Of a stretch of 64,000 bases of DNA, positions 1 through 7,887 are shown one piece after another. The stretch spans positions 124,001-188,000 of the forward strand of contig NZ_CP089507.1 in the NCBI RefSeq assembly GCF_021233355.1, written 5' to 3'. This stretch comes from Luteimonas fraxinea (GTDB lineage Bacteria > Pseudomonadota > Gammaproteobacteria > Xanthomonadales > Xanthomonadaceae). The position numbers and the translations under genes are program-made. Position 1 is the first letter of the stretch. Every line of letters starts with the position of its first letter. The notes under the pieces were generated by a model. The model was not told the DNA's origin. It saw only the letters and a program-made list of their open reading frames with translations, and did not search any database.

Positions 1-3000
1 TCAACGTGCGTCAGTATCCCGAGCTGCAGAATGCGGTCGTCAACATCAGCACGACCTACTTCGGCGCCGACGCCGATCTGATCCAGGGCTTCATCACGAC
101 CCCGCTGGAACGCGAGGTCGCGAGCGCCGAGGGCATCGACTATCTGACCTCGACCAGTTCGGCCGGCGTCAGCGTGATCCAGGCCTACATCCGTCTGGAC
201 TACGACCCGAACGAAGCGCTCACGCAGATCGCGGCCAAGGTCAACAAGCTGCGCAGCGAACTGCCGGCCGAGTCGGAAGATCCGGTCATCGATCTGCAGC
301 AGGGCCAGCAGGTCGCGGCGATGTACGTCTCGTTCGCCAGCGACGCGCTCAACGACAATCAGATCACCGACTACCTGACCCGCGCCGTCGAACCGACGAT
401 CGCGACGATTCCGGGCGTGCAGCGTGCCGAGATCATGGGCCCGGGTTCGTTCGCGATGCGCGTGTGGCTCAAACCCGATCGCATGACCGCGCTCGGCGTC
501 ACCGCGAGCGACGTGTCGACCGCGCTGCAGTCCAACAACGTGCTGTCCGCACTGGGCTCGACCAAGGGCCAGATGGTCTCGGTTGATCTGACCGCGCGCA
601 CCGACCTGCGCACGCCCGAGGAATTCCGCGCGCTCGTCGTGCGTGAGGCCGATGGTGCGATCGTGCGGCTCGGCGACATCGCCGATGTCGTGCTGGGTTC
701 GGAGAACTACGGTTCGTCGGTGCGCATCAACGGCGCCGCGGCGACATTTATGGGCATCTATGTGTCACCGGACGCGAACGCGCTCGATGTCATCGCCGAG
801 GTGCGCAAGGCCTGGGACGAGGAGATCGTGCCGCAGCTTCCGGAAGGCATCGAAGCGACGATCCCCTACGACAGCACCGAGTCGATCCAGGACGGCATCA
901 ACGAGGTCATCCGCACGATCATCGAAGCGGTGATCATCGTGATCGTGGTGATCTACCTGTTCCTCGGCTCGTTCCGCAGCGTGCTGATTCCGGCCGTCAC
1001 GGTGCCGCTGTCGCTGGTCGGTGCGCTGTTCCTGATGCTGTTGATGGGCTTCACGATCAATCTGCTGACGCTGCTGGCGATGGTGCTGGCGATCGGCATC
1101 GTGGTCGACGACGCGATCATCGTGCTCGAGAACATCCACCGCCACATCGAAGAAGGCATGACGCCTTACGACGCGTCGATCCGCGGCGCGCGCGAACTCG
1201 CATGGCCGGTGGTCGCGATGACCACGACGCTGATCGCGGTGTACCTGCCGATCGGTTTCCAGGGCGGTCTGACCGGCGTGCTGTTCACCGAGTTCGCGTT
1301 CACGCTCGCCGGCGCGGTGTTCCTGTCGGGCATCATCGCGCTGACGCTCACGCCGATGATGTGCGCGAAGATCCTCAAGCCGCATGGTGAGCACAGCAAG
1401 AGCAAACTGGAGAAGTGGCTCGACCGTCGCTTCGATTCGGTCGAGCGCGGCTACCAGCGCAGGCTGCACGGCGCGCTGCAGACCCGCGCGGTGATCCTCA
1501 CCTTCGGTGCCATCGTGCTGGTCTCGTGCGTGTTCCTCTACATCGGCGCGCCCAAGGAACCGGCGCCGCCGGAGGACGAAGGCTTCGTGTTCGCGATCGG
1601 CAGCGCCGATGCGGCGAGTACGCTCGATTACGTCGAGGGCTACACCGAAGAGATGACCGCGGTGGTCGAGCAGATCCCCGAGATCAACGACTTCTTCCTG
1701 TTCAACGGCGGCATGGGCGGCATGGGCGGCAGCAACAGCGCGATGGGCGGCTTCGTCATGAAGCCGTGGAGCCAGCGCGAGCGCTCGACCAACCAGATTC
1801 TGCAGCAGGATCTGCAGCCCAAGCTCGCCGAGATCACCGGTCTCAACATCTTCGCGCTGGTACCGCCGTCGCTGCCATCTGCCGGTGGTGATGGTGGTGG
1901 CGAGTTCCTGATCGGCGGCATCGGCTCGCTGGAACAGCTGTCGGAGATCGCAGACGAAGTCGTGGCGCGTGCGCAGGCCAGCAGTCGCTTCATCTTCCTC
2001 GACAAGGATCTGAAGATCGACAAGCCGCGCGTGGAAGTGCAGATCGACCGCGACAAGGCGGCGTTGCTCGGCATCGACATGCGCACGCTCGCGGCCGACA
2101 TGAGTGCGCTGCTGGCCGGCGGCTACGTCAACCGCTTCGCGATGCAGAACCGCTCCTATCGCGTGATCCCGCAGGTGCAGCGCAGCGACCGGCTCAATGC
2201 CGAGCAGCTGGGCAACTACTACACCCGCACCCGCGACGGCGACCTGATTCCGTTGTCGACGGTGATCTCGTTCAAGGAAAGCGCGCAGCCGCAATCGCTC
2301 AAGCGCTTCCAGCAGCTCAACGCAGTGGGCATCACCTTCGCGCCGCGCCCCGGCGTGACCAAGGGCGAGGCGCTGCGCGTGCTCGACGAGATCGCGGCCG
2401 AGGTGCTGCCGCAGGGCTACAGCGTGGACTACGCCGGCGAGTCGCGGCAGTTCAAGCAGGAAGGCACGACGATGCTGATCACCCTCGCCTTCGCGCTGGT
2501 GATCATCTTCCTGGTGCTGGCCGCGCAGTTCGAGAGCTTCCGCGATGCGGTGATCATGCTGGCCACGGTGCCGATGGCAATCAGTGGCGCGCTGCTGGTG
2601 CTCAACGCGCTGGCGTTGTTGTCGGGTGTGCTGCAGTTCGCCGGCATCGAAGCCTTCCCCGGCATGTCGATCAACATCTACACGCAGGTGGGTCTGGTGA
2701 CGCTGGTCGGCGTGATCTCCAAGCACGGCATCCTGATCGTGGAATTCGCGAACAAGCTGCAGGTCAACGAAGGCGTGTCGAAAGCAGAAGCCATCGAACG
2801 CGCCGCCGCGATCCGCCTGCGTCCGGTGCTGATGACGACCGCCGCGCTCGTGTTCGCGATGGTGCCGCTGCTGATCGCCAGCGGTCCTGGTGCGGCCGCA
2901 CGCTTCTCGATGGGTCTGGTGATCGCTGCCGGCATGTCGATCGGCACTGCGTTCACCCTGTTCGTGCTGCCGGCGTTCTACTTGCTGCTGGCCCGCGACC

Positions 3001-3086
3001 AAAGCCACGATCGCGAAGCGACCGAAGCAAAGAACGCGGACCGTCGCGACGACGACGATCTGACGCCGGCGCCGCAGGGGCATTGA
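1..3086 (+). CDS. RND multidrug efflux transporter permease, 5'-truncated by the window edge
   Basis: Inner-membrane proton-driven pump of the HAE1/AcrB family, which works as a trimer with a periplasmic adaptor and an outer-membrane channel to export drugs or other amphiphiles. About 1026 residues are visible. The reading frame is open to base 1 and the sequence begins inside the first periplasmic strand (RQYPELQNAVV), so the start codon and first membrane helix lie upstream; the GTG at base 6 is not a real start. The proton-relay helix motif GIVVDDAIIVLENI is present near residue 365, and the conserved lysine helix motif VGVISKHGILIVEF near residue 905. A Gly/Met-rich loop (GGMGGMGG) occurs near residue 568. 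The C-terminus is a charged Asp/Arg tail. The adaptor gene is presumably just upstream. Substrates cannot be told from sequence. A strong terminator follows. Confidence 0.93.
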   Translation, partial: NVRQYPELQNAVVNISTTYFGADADLIQGFITTPLEREVASAEGIDYLTSTSSAGVSVIQAYIRLDYDPNEALTQIAAKVNKLRSELPAESEDPVIDLQQGQQVAAMYVSFASDALNDNQITDYLTRAVEPTIATIPGVQRAEIMGPGSFAMRVWLKPDRMTALGVTASDVSTALQSNNVLSALGSTKGQMVSVDLTARTDLRTPEEFRALVVREADGAIVRLGDIADVVLGSENYGSSVRINGAAATFMGIYVSPDANALDVIAEVRKAWDEEIVPQLPEGIEATIPYDSTESIQDGINEVIRTIIEAVIIVIVVIYLFLGSFRSVLIPAVTVPLSLVGALFLMLLMGFTINLLTLLAMVLAIGIVVDDAIIVLENIHRHIEEGMTPYDASIRGARELAWPVVAMTTTLIAVYLPIGFQGGLTGVLFTEFAFTLAGAVFLSGIIALTLTPMMCAKILKPHGEHSKSKLEKWLDRRFDSVERGYQRRLHGALQTRAVILTFGAIVLVSCVFLYIGAPKEPAPPEDEGFVFAIGSADAASTLDYVEGYTEEMTAVVEQIPEINDFFLFNGGMGGMGGSNSAMGGFVMKPWSQRERSTNQILQQDLQPKLAEITGLNIFALVPPSLPSAGGDGGGEFLIGGIGSLEQLSEIADEVVARAQASSRFIFLDKDLKIDKPRVEVQIDRDKAALLGIDMRTLAADMSALLAGGYVNRFAMQNRSYRVIPQVQRSDRLNAEQLGNYYTRTRDGDLIPLSTVISFKESAQPQSLKRFQQLNAVGITFAPRPGVTKGEALRVLDEIAAEVLPQGYSVDYAGESRQFKQEGTTMLITLAFALVIIFLVLAAQFESFRDAVIMLATVPMAISGALLVLNALALLSGVLQFAGIEAFPGMSINIYTQVGLVTLVGVISKHGILIVEFANKLQVNEGVSKAEAIERAAAIRLRPVLMTTAALVFAMVPLLIASGPGAAARFSMGLVIAAGMSIGTAFTLFVLPAFYLLLARDQSHDREATEAKNADRRDDDDLTPAPQGH

Positions 3087-3106
3087 GTCTCGGCGAGCAG
3101 TGAAAT

Positions 3107-3139
3107 GAAAAAGGCGCGACTTCGGTCGCGCCTTTTCTT
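3107..3139 (+). terminator. Rho-independent terminator of the RND operon
   Basis: A perfect 12-bp stem (3109-3120 with 3125-3136) closed by a TTCG tetraloop is followed by TTCTT. It lies 20 bases after the RND stop codon. A-tract and T-tract are both present, so it may work in both directions; bioD on the other strand ends about 120 bases further on. Confidence 0.85.
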
Positions 3140-3170
3140 CTGGGGGTTATCCGCTCGATCAGATTGTGAT

Positions 3171-3253
3171 GATGGGTTTCGCTGCGCTCTACCCATCTTA
3201 CGTTGGGCGTGCCGGCGCGTTCTTAGGATGGGTAGAGCGCAGCGAAACCCATC
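3171..3253. repeat. Inverted pair of a 27-bp palindromic interspersed repeat
   Basis: A 27-bp element (3171-3197, beginning GATGGGTTTCGCTGCGCTC) recurs as an exact reverse complement at 3227-3253, separated by 29 bases. Each copy also carries its own short inverted termini (GATGGGT...ACCCATC). The unit lies between two convergent genes. Such GATGGGTTTCGC elements resemble REP/MITE-like repeats common in proteobacterial intergenic regions; the family name is not assigned here. Confidence 0.8.
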
Positions 3254-3263
3254 GCGCAGCTCG

Positions 3264-3950
3264 CTAAAGGGTCGCGATCCACTCAGCATCGAGCGACAAC
3301 CTCGCGGGCAGATCGCTCTTCTCCGCAACGAACGGCAACACCCCTAGACACGGCGCCGGCAACGCGGCCGTCAGCAGGCCGACGTAGTCGTCCGCCCGCG
3401 CGAACGCCGGATCGATGCGATTGCCGATCCACCCGACCAGCCGACAGCCGTCCGCTTCGATCGCACGCGCGGTCAGCCGCGCATGACTCAGGCAACCGAG
3501 CTTCAATCCAATCACCAGCACCACGGCGCCGCCGAGCTGCCGCGCGAGATCCCTGTGTTCGAGTCCTTCGGCCAGCGGCGCATCCCAGCCGCCAGCGCCT
3601 TCGACGAGCACCACATCCGCATTCGATGCGAGCCGCGCATGCGCGGCATACAGCGCCGCGATGTCGACCGTCACACCCGCCGTGATCGCCGCCAAGGTCG
3701 GCGCCGTGGGTTCGGGCAACGCGACCGGATTGATGTCGGCGTACTCCGGCCGCGGATCACTGGCCGCCTGCAACGCCAGCGCATCTTCGTTGCGCCAGCG
3801 GCCGTCGATCCAGTCGCAGCCACTGGCGATCGGCTTCATCCCGACCGCGCTCAGACCACTCGCGCGCAGTGCGTGCAGCAGGGCCACGCTCGAATGGGTC
3901 TTGCCGATGCCGGTATCGGTGCCGGTCACCAGAAAGCTGCGGGCGCTCAT
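3264..3950 (-). CDS. bioD: ATP-dependent dethiobiotin synthetase BioD
   Basis: Cytoplasmic enzyme that closes the ureido ring of 7,8-diaminopelargonic acid with CO2 and ATP to give dethiobiotin, the penultimate step of biotin synthesis. The protein is 228 residues, the usual BioD length. The N-terminal P-loop reads FLVTGTDTGIGKT, followed by the substrate motif GMKPIASG and the second nucleotide motif VEGAGGWDAPL. The open frame extends far upstream, but MSARSFLVTG at 3950 is chosen because it places the P-loop at the family position. The stop overlaps the flank of the interspersed repeat. The start overlaps by 4 bases the stop of the upstream membrane-protein gene on the same strand, so the two are probably cotranscribed. 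No other bio genes are in the window. Confidence 0.95.
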   Translation of the reverse strand: MSARSFLVTGTDTGIGKTHSSVALLHALRASGLSAVGMKPIASGCDWIDGRWRNEDALALQAASDPRPEYADINPVALPEPTAPTLAAITAGVTVDIAALYAAHARLASNADVVLVEGAGGWDAPLAEGLEHRDLARQLGGAVVLVIGLKLGCLSHARLTARAIEADGCRLVGWIGNRIDPAFARADDYVGLLTAALPAPCLGVLPFVAEKSDLPARLSLDAEWIATL

Positions 3951-4723
3951 GCAGCGTCCATTTCGGCGCGAACGCGCGCGAGCTCGCGCGCGCTGCGCAC
4001 GCCATACCACGGCATCAACACCGCCAGCGTGCAGTAGACGATGCCCGGCAGCCCCTGGAACAGCGTGCGCGGCGGCATCGGCAGCAGCGCGAGCACGATC
4101 GAGGCGACCGTCGGAATCAGCAGCCACACCATCGCGCCGGCTTCCTGCTTCAGCAGGCAACGCTCGACCGGATCGAGTCCGAGCGCTTCGGCGCGTGCAA
4201 GGCCGTGGCGATTGAGCAGCAGCATCGTGATGCACATCGCGGCGAAACCGAGTCCATAGATCACGTACAGGCTGCGGAACTCGCCGGCAGCAAAGCCGAT
4301 CGGAATCGGCGACGGCGCCCAGCCGAACGTCAGGAAATGCAGGCCGACGCCCATGATCAGGCGCAGCGGATACACGTAAAGCAGTGCGACGGCGATCAGC
4401 AGCAGGCCGAGCGTGGTCACCCGGGCGTCGCTCAGTCCGGTGCGACGGCTGAAGCGGTGATGCGTGGCCCAGAACATCGCCAGGATCGCGAATCCGGCGA
4501 GAAACGCCGGTGCGCGCCGCAGCGCCTCATGCAGTTCGGACACGCTTGCCGGCATCGCGTCGAACGACACGACCAGCAGTGTCACCGCGAACGCGAATGC
4601 GGCGTCGACGAAAGTTTCCAGACGCGAGGCCTGCGTACCACGCAAGCGGAATCCGTCCGCATCGCGCGGCCACGCGTCCTGTCCCCCGAGCCCCTGCGGG
4701 GCCGCTGCTACACTCCTCGGCAT
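3947..4723 (-). CDS. TMEM175/DUF1211-like integral membrane protein (putative potassium channel)
   Basis: The 258-residue protein carries the TMEM175-type first helix motif RLETFVDAAFAFAVTLLVVSFD (Arg, Phe, Asp at the expected spacing of the bacterial RxxxFSD signature) and about six hydrophobic segments. Prokaryotic relatives form tetrameric potassium-permeable channels; transport by this copy is inferred. ATG at 4723 is supported by a GGGGAG Shine-Dalgarno element 11 bases upstream. This start overlaps head-to-head with the start of the plus-strand gene at 4722. The 34 residues before the first helix are longer than usual. It overlaps bioD by 4 bases, without any obvious functional link to biotin. 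Confidence 0.8.
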   Translation of the reverse strand: MPRSVAAAPQGLGGQDAWPRDADGFRLRGTQASRLETFVDAAFAFAVTLLVVSFDAMPASVSELHEALRRAPAFLAGFAILAMFWATHHRFSRRTGLSDARVTTLGLLLIAVALLYVYPLRLIMGVGLHFLTFGWAPSPIPIGFAAGEFRSLYVIYGLGFAAMCITMLLLNRHGLARAEALGLDPVERCLLKQEAGAMVWLLIPTVASIVLALLPMPPRTLFQGLPGIVYCTLAVLMPWYGVRSARELARVRAEMDAA

Positions 4724-5204
4724 GTTCACTTCATCTCCCCTGACCGGCTCCAAGGCCGAACAGTATGCCGCGCTGGCGGCACAGGCACGGGCGCTGCTGC
4801 ACGGCGAACGCGATGCGATCGCCAATGCGGCGAACCTCTCGGCGCTGGTCTATCACGCGCTGACGGATCTCAACTGGGTCGGCTTCTATCTCTTCGACGG
4901 CACCGAACTCGTGGTCGGCCCGTTCCAGGGTCTGCCGGCCTGCGTGCGCATTCCTCTAGAAAAAGGCGTGTGCGGCGCGGCTGCGCGCACGCGCACGACG
5001 CAGCGCGTCGACGACGTCCATGCGTTCCCGGGCCACATCGCCTGCGACAGCGCCTCGCGCTCGGAAATCGTCGTGCCGCTGCACATCGGCGAGCGCCTGA
5101 TCGGCGTGTTCGACATCGACAGTCCGGTGCCGGCGCGTTTCGACGTTGAAGACCAGGCAGGCATCGAGTCCCTCGCCGCCCTCTATCTCGAATCACTGCA
5201 ATGA
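4722..5204 (+). CDS. msrC: Free methionine-(R)-sulfoxide reductase, GAF domain (fRMsr/MsrC)
   Basis: Cytoplasmic thioredoxin-dependent enzyme reducing free L-methionine-(R)-sulfoxide to methionine. The 160-residue protein is a single GAF domain. Three cysteines, C74, C84 and C108, match the spacing of the E. coli fRMsr catalytic/resolving set (C84, C94, C118). LNWVGFYLF and the C-terminal VFDIDSPVPARFD stretch are typical. No Shine-Dalgarno is visible: a TACACT hexamer (4709-4714) ends 7 bases before ATG, so transcription may start at the initiation codon. The start overlaps head-to-head with that of the minus-strand TMEM175-like gene. The stop overlaps the start of the next gene (ATGA), implying translational coupling. 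Confidence 0.92.
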   Translation: MFTSSPLTGSKAEQYAALAAQARALLHGERDAIANAANLSALVYHALTDLNWVGFYLFDGTELVVGPFQGLPACVRIPLEKGVCGAAARTRTTQRVDDVHAFPGHIACDSASRSEIVVPLHIGERLIGVFDIDSPVPARFDVEDQAGIESLAALYLESLQ

Positions 5205-5575
5205 CCGCACCGACGCCGCTCAAGCTGCGCAACATCGGACCCAAGTCCGCGGCCTGGCTGCGTCAGGTGGGTCTGCGCACGCGCGAGGATCTGGAAGCGG
5301 CGGGCGCGGTGGATGCGTTCGTCAAGGTGCGCCGCGCCGGTTTCAAGCCCAGCCTCAATCTGCTGTATTCGCTGGAAGGCGCGTTGCTCGACTGCCACTG
5401 GCAGGACGTGCCCGAGGCGCGCCGCCTGCAACTGGTCGAAGCCGCCGAGGCCGCGACCGCCCTGTTGCCCGATCCGCGCTCGCGCCAGGCCGCCGGCCCG
5501 GTGACGACGACGGTGACCGAACCCGTCGAGTCCGAATCGCCCTTCGATCGCCTGTTCGACCGCCGCGACGACTGA
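5201..5575 (+). CDS. TfoX/Sxy C-terminal domain protein
   Basis: A 124-residue protein whose first ~80 residues match the helix-hairpin-helix-like C-terminal domain of TfoX/Sxy competence regulators (LRNIGPKSAAWLRQVGLRTREDL, then AVDAFVKVRRAGFKPSLNLLYSLEGAL). The TfoX N-terminal domain is absent, as in many stand-alone proteobacterial homologues. The last ~40 residues are low-complexity and acidic/Thr-rich. It overlaps msrC by 4 bases. Its role, whether competence-related or a general nucleic-acid contact, is unknown; the domain assignment is secure, the function is not. Confidence 0.85.
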   Translation: MTAPTPLKLRNIGPKSAAWLRQVGLRTREDLEAAGAVDAFVKVRRAGFKPSLNLLYSLEGALLDCHWQDVPEARRLQLVEAAEAATALLPDPRSRQAAGPVTTTVTEPVESESPFDRLFDRRDD

Positions 5576-5622
5576 CCGCACCGCCGGCGCGCCCTGCCCG
5601 CGCCCGCAGCCCCGCGCTCACG

Positions 5623-5628
5623 TACAAT
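5623..5628 (+). promoter_or_regulatory. -10 element of the riboswitch/btuB transcript
   Basis: TACAAT lies 9 bases before the 5' strand of the riboswitch P1 helix at 5638, the position expected for a -10 hexamer whose transcript begins with the aptamer. No clear -35 element is visible upstream in GC-rich sequence. Confidence 0.55.
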
Positions 5629-5637
5629 CCGCGCCAG

Positions 5638-5831
5638 CTTCATGGTGACCCGCCGGCGCATCGCCGTCCGGGTTGAAACGGGAAGCCGGTGACGCGCTCA
5701 GGCGCCAGCCCGGCACTGCCCCCGCAACGGTAAGCGTGTTCAAGGCATCGCATCCGCCACTGTGCTCATGCACGGGAAGGCGCGACGCCCGGGAGTCCTC
5801 CCACGCGCGAGTCCGGAGACCGGCCACGAAG
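5638..5831 (+). ncRNA. Cobalamin (vitamin B12) riboswitch aptamer
   Basis: The leader carries conserved class-I cobalamin aptamer blocks in order: GGTTGAAACGGGAAGCCGGTG (5671-5691 region), CCGGCACTGCCCCCGCAACGG with GTAAGC, a variable peripheral arm, and the B12-box-like GAGTCCGGAGACCGGCC at 5809-5825. P1 can form between CTTC-TGG at 5638-5645 and CCA-GAAG near 5823-5831. It precedes a BtuB-like receptor, the classic target: adenosylcobalamin binding should lower expression of B12 uptake when the cofactor is plentiful. An open reading frame runs through the region, but it is a shadow of the RNA. Confidence 0.95.
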
Positions 5832-5933
5832 TCTTCCTCGATTGCGATGCGGCGGGCATTGCGGCGGCGTTCCGGACGGCCTTGCGCGCGTCCGGTCGGC
5901 GGCCGTGTCCGTCCTCGCGATCTCCCGACACCC

Positions 5934-5961
5934 CGCGTGCGTGGGCGCACGCGACAAGGAG
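5934..5961 (+). promoter_or_regulatory. Hairpin next to the btuB ribosome-binding site (candidate expression platform)
   Basis: A perfect 8-bp stem (5934-5941 with 5946-5953, loop TGGG) ends 2 bases before the AAGGAG Shine-Dalgarno at 5956-5961, which sits 6 bases before ATG 5968. About 100 bases separate it from the aptamer. No T-run follows, so translational rather than transcriptional control is more likely. That the aptamer switches this hairpin is inference. Confidence 0.5.
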
Positions 5962-5967
5962 ACTGCA

Positions 5968-7839
5968 ATGCCGTTCCGTACTCTGACCGTGGCGATCGTC
6001 GCCGCTCTCGCTTCGCCATTCGCCGCTGCCGCGACCGCCGCCGATGCGCGCGATCTCGACACCGTGCTCGTCACCGCCAACCGTGGCGAAAGCACGCTCG
6101 GCGACACCATCGTGCCGGCCCAGGTCATCGACCGCGCCGAGATCGAACGCACCCAGGCACGTGATCTGCCCGAACTGCTGCGCGGCCGCGCCGGCATCCA
6201 GATCGGCAACTCCGGTGGTCCCGGCAAGCTAACCTCGATCTTCATGCGCGGCAGCGAATCCGATCACGTGCTGGTGCTGGTTGACGGCGTGCGCATCGGC
6301 TCGGCGACCGCTGGCCTGGCCGCATTCCAGGACATTCCGGTCGACCAGATCGAGCGTGTCGAAATCGTCCGCGGCCCGCGCTCGAGCCTGTACGGATCGG
6401 AAGCCATCGGCGGTGTCATCCAGATCTTCACCCGTCGCAACACCGGCGCGATCAGCCCGCACGCACGCATCGGCGTGGGCAGCCACGACCTGCGCGAAGC
6501 CAGCGCGGGCATCGGTGGCCGCGCCGGCCGCGGCTGGTTCGGTGTCGATGCCGCGTTCCAGCGCACCGACGGCATCGACAGCTGCCGTGGTTCCAGCGTT
6601 CCCTTTGGCGGCTGCGGCGTCGAAGAGCCCGACCGTGACGGCTACCGCAACCGTTCGCTCAACCTGCGTGGCGGCGTGGAGCTTGCGGAAGGACTCACGT
6701 TCGAAGCCAACGCCCTGCGCGCCGAAGCCTTCAACGAGTACGACGGCAGCGTGTTCGGCGGCAACGAGGCCGACAACGTGCAGCAGGTCGCCGGCGGCAA
6801 GCTGACCTATGCACCGTCGGACGTCGTCACGCTGACCGCGCGGGCCGGCCGCAACTACGACGAGTCGACGACCTACTTCCGCGACATCGATGCCGGCACA
6901 CGCGTCGATGTCGGCCAGATCGACACGCGTCGCGACACCGCTTCGGTACAGGCCGATTTCGGTCTGGCGCCGACCCAGCGCTTCTCGCTCGGCTTCGACT
7001 GGATGTCCGACAACGTCGAGAGCGACACCGACTATGCGTCGACCTCGCGCAACAACTTCGCCGTGTTCTCCGATTACACGGCGCGTTTCGGCGCACACCG
7101 CGTGCAGGCCGGCGTGCGTCACGACGACAACGAACAGTTCGGCGGCCACACCACCGGCAGCCTCGGCTGGGGCCTCGACCTCGACCACGGGCTGCGCCTC
7201 AACGCCAGCGCCGCGACCAGCTTCAAGGCGCCGACGTTCAACGATCTGTATTTCCCGTTCGGCAGCGGCAATCCGGATCTCGAGCCCGAGCGCGCAAAGA
7301 CGGCCAATCTCGGCCTGTCCCAGTACGCCGATGCGTGGAACTGGTCGATCAACGTGTTCGAAAGCCGCGTCGATGATCTGATCTTCCTCGACCGCAACTT
7401 CGTGCCGCAGAACATCCAGGAAGCGCGCATCCGCGGCGCCGAGCTGACGTTCGCGACCACGCTGGCGGGCTTCGATCTGTCGACCGAACTGAGCCACGTC
7501 GATCCGCGCGACCGCAGCAACAATGCTAACAACGGCAATCTGCTCGCCCGTCGCGCGCGCAACAGCGGACGTCTCGACATCGACCGCAGCTTCGGCGAGT
7601 TCCGTGTCGGCACCACGCTGCGCGCCAGCAGCAGCCGCTACGACAACGCCGCCAATACGGTGCGCGTCGCCGGCCACGGCACGCTGGACCTGCGCGCCGC
7701 GTGGGCGTTCAACCCCGACTGGACGCTGGAAGCCCGCGCGACCAACGTGCTCGACAAGAACTACGAGACCGTGAACTGGTACTACCAGCCCGGTCGCGAG
7801 TACGGCCTGGCGCTGCGCTGGTCGCCGGTCACGCGCTGA
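5968..7839 (+). CDS. btuB: TonB-dependent vitamin B12 receptor, BtuB-like
   Basis: Outer-membrane beta-barrel that imports cobalamin using TonB energy. The protein is 623 residues, close to E. coli BtuB. A Sec signal peptide (MPFRTLTVAIVAALASPFAAA) is followed by the TonB box region LDTVLVTANR, then the plug domain with DLPELLRGRAGIQI, the SIFMRGSESDHVLVLVDGVR stretch and RVEIVRGPRSSLYGSEAIGG, and a barrel of about 22 strands. It ends LALRWSPVTR. ATG 5968 is chosen because it begins the signal peptide and has AAGGAG 6 bases upstream; a longer open frame upstream belongs to the riboswitch. The riboswitch makes the B12 assignment firm. Other corrinoid uptake genes are not in the window. A terminator follows directly. 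Confidence 0.95.
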   Translation: MPFRTLTVAIVAALASPFAAAATAADARDLDTVLVTANRGESTLGDTIVPAQVIDRAEIERTQARDLPELLRGRAGIQIGNSGGPGKLTSIFMRGSESDHVLVLVDGVRIGSATAGLAAFQDIPVDQIERVEIVRGPRSSLYGSEAIGGVIQIFTRRNTGAISPHARIGVGSHDLREASAGIGGRAGRGWFGVDAAFQRTDGIDSCRGSSVPFGGCGVEEPDRDGYRNRSLNLRGGVELAEGLTFEANALRAEAFNEYDGSVFGGNEADNVQQVAGGKLTYAPSDVVTLTARAGRNYDESTTYFRDIDAGTRVDVGQIDTRRDTASVQADFGLAPTQRFSLGFDWMSDNVESDTDYASTSRNNFAVFSDYTARFGAHRVQAGVRHDDNEQFGGHTTGSLGWGLDLDHGLRLNASAATSFKAPTFNDLYFPFGSGNPDLEPERAKTANLGLSQYADAWNWSINVFESRVDDLIFLDRNFVPQNIQEARIRGAELTFATTLAGFDLSTELSHVDPRDRSNNANNGNLLARRARNSGRLDIDRSFGEFRVGTTLRASSSRYDNAANTVRVAGHGTLDLRAAWAFNPDWTLEARATNVLDKNYETVNWYYQPGREYGLALRWSPVTR

Positions 7840-7846
7840 TCAATGG

Positions 7847-7878
7847 AAAAGCCCCGCTTCCGCGGGGCTTTTTTTTTT
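7847..7878 (+). terminator. Rho-independent terminator after btuB
   Basis: Stem GCCCCGC/GCGGGGC (7851-7857 with 7862-7868) with a TTCC loop and flanking A4/T10 tracts. It lies 8 bases after the btuB stop and 10 bases from the end of the convergent phosphorylase gene, and could serve both. Confidence 0.9.
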
Positions 7879-7887
7879 GACCTTCGA

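Noticed and set aside
6..8. GTG at base 6 as the start of the RND gene
   Set aside because: It lies inside a conserved segment; the frame is open to the window edge and the N-terminal helix is missing.
765..3083. 772-codon open frame antisense to the RND permease
   Set aside because: His/Arg/Gln-rich translation typical of a GC-skewed shadow; the sense frame has all AcrB-family motifs.
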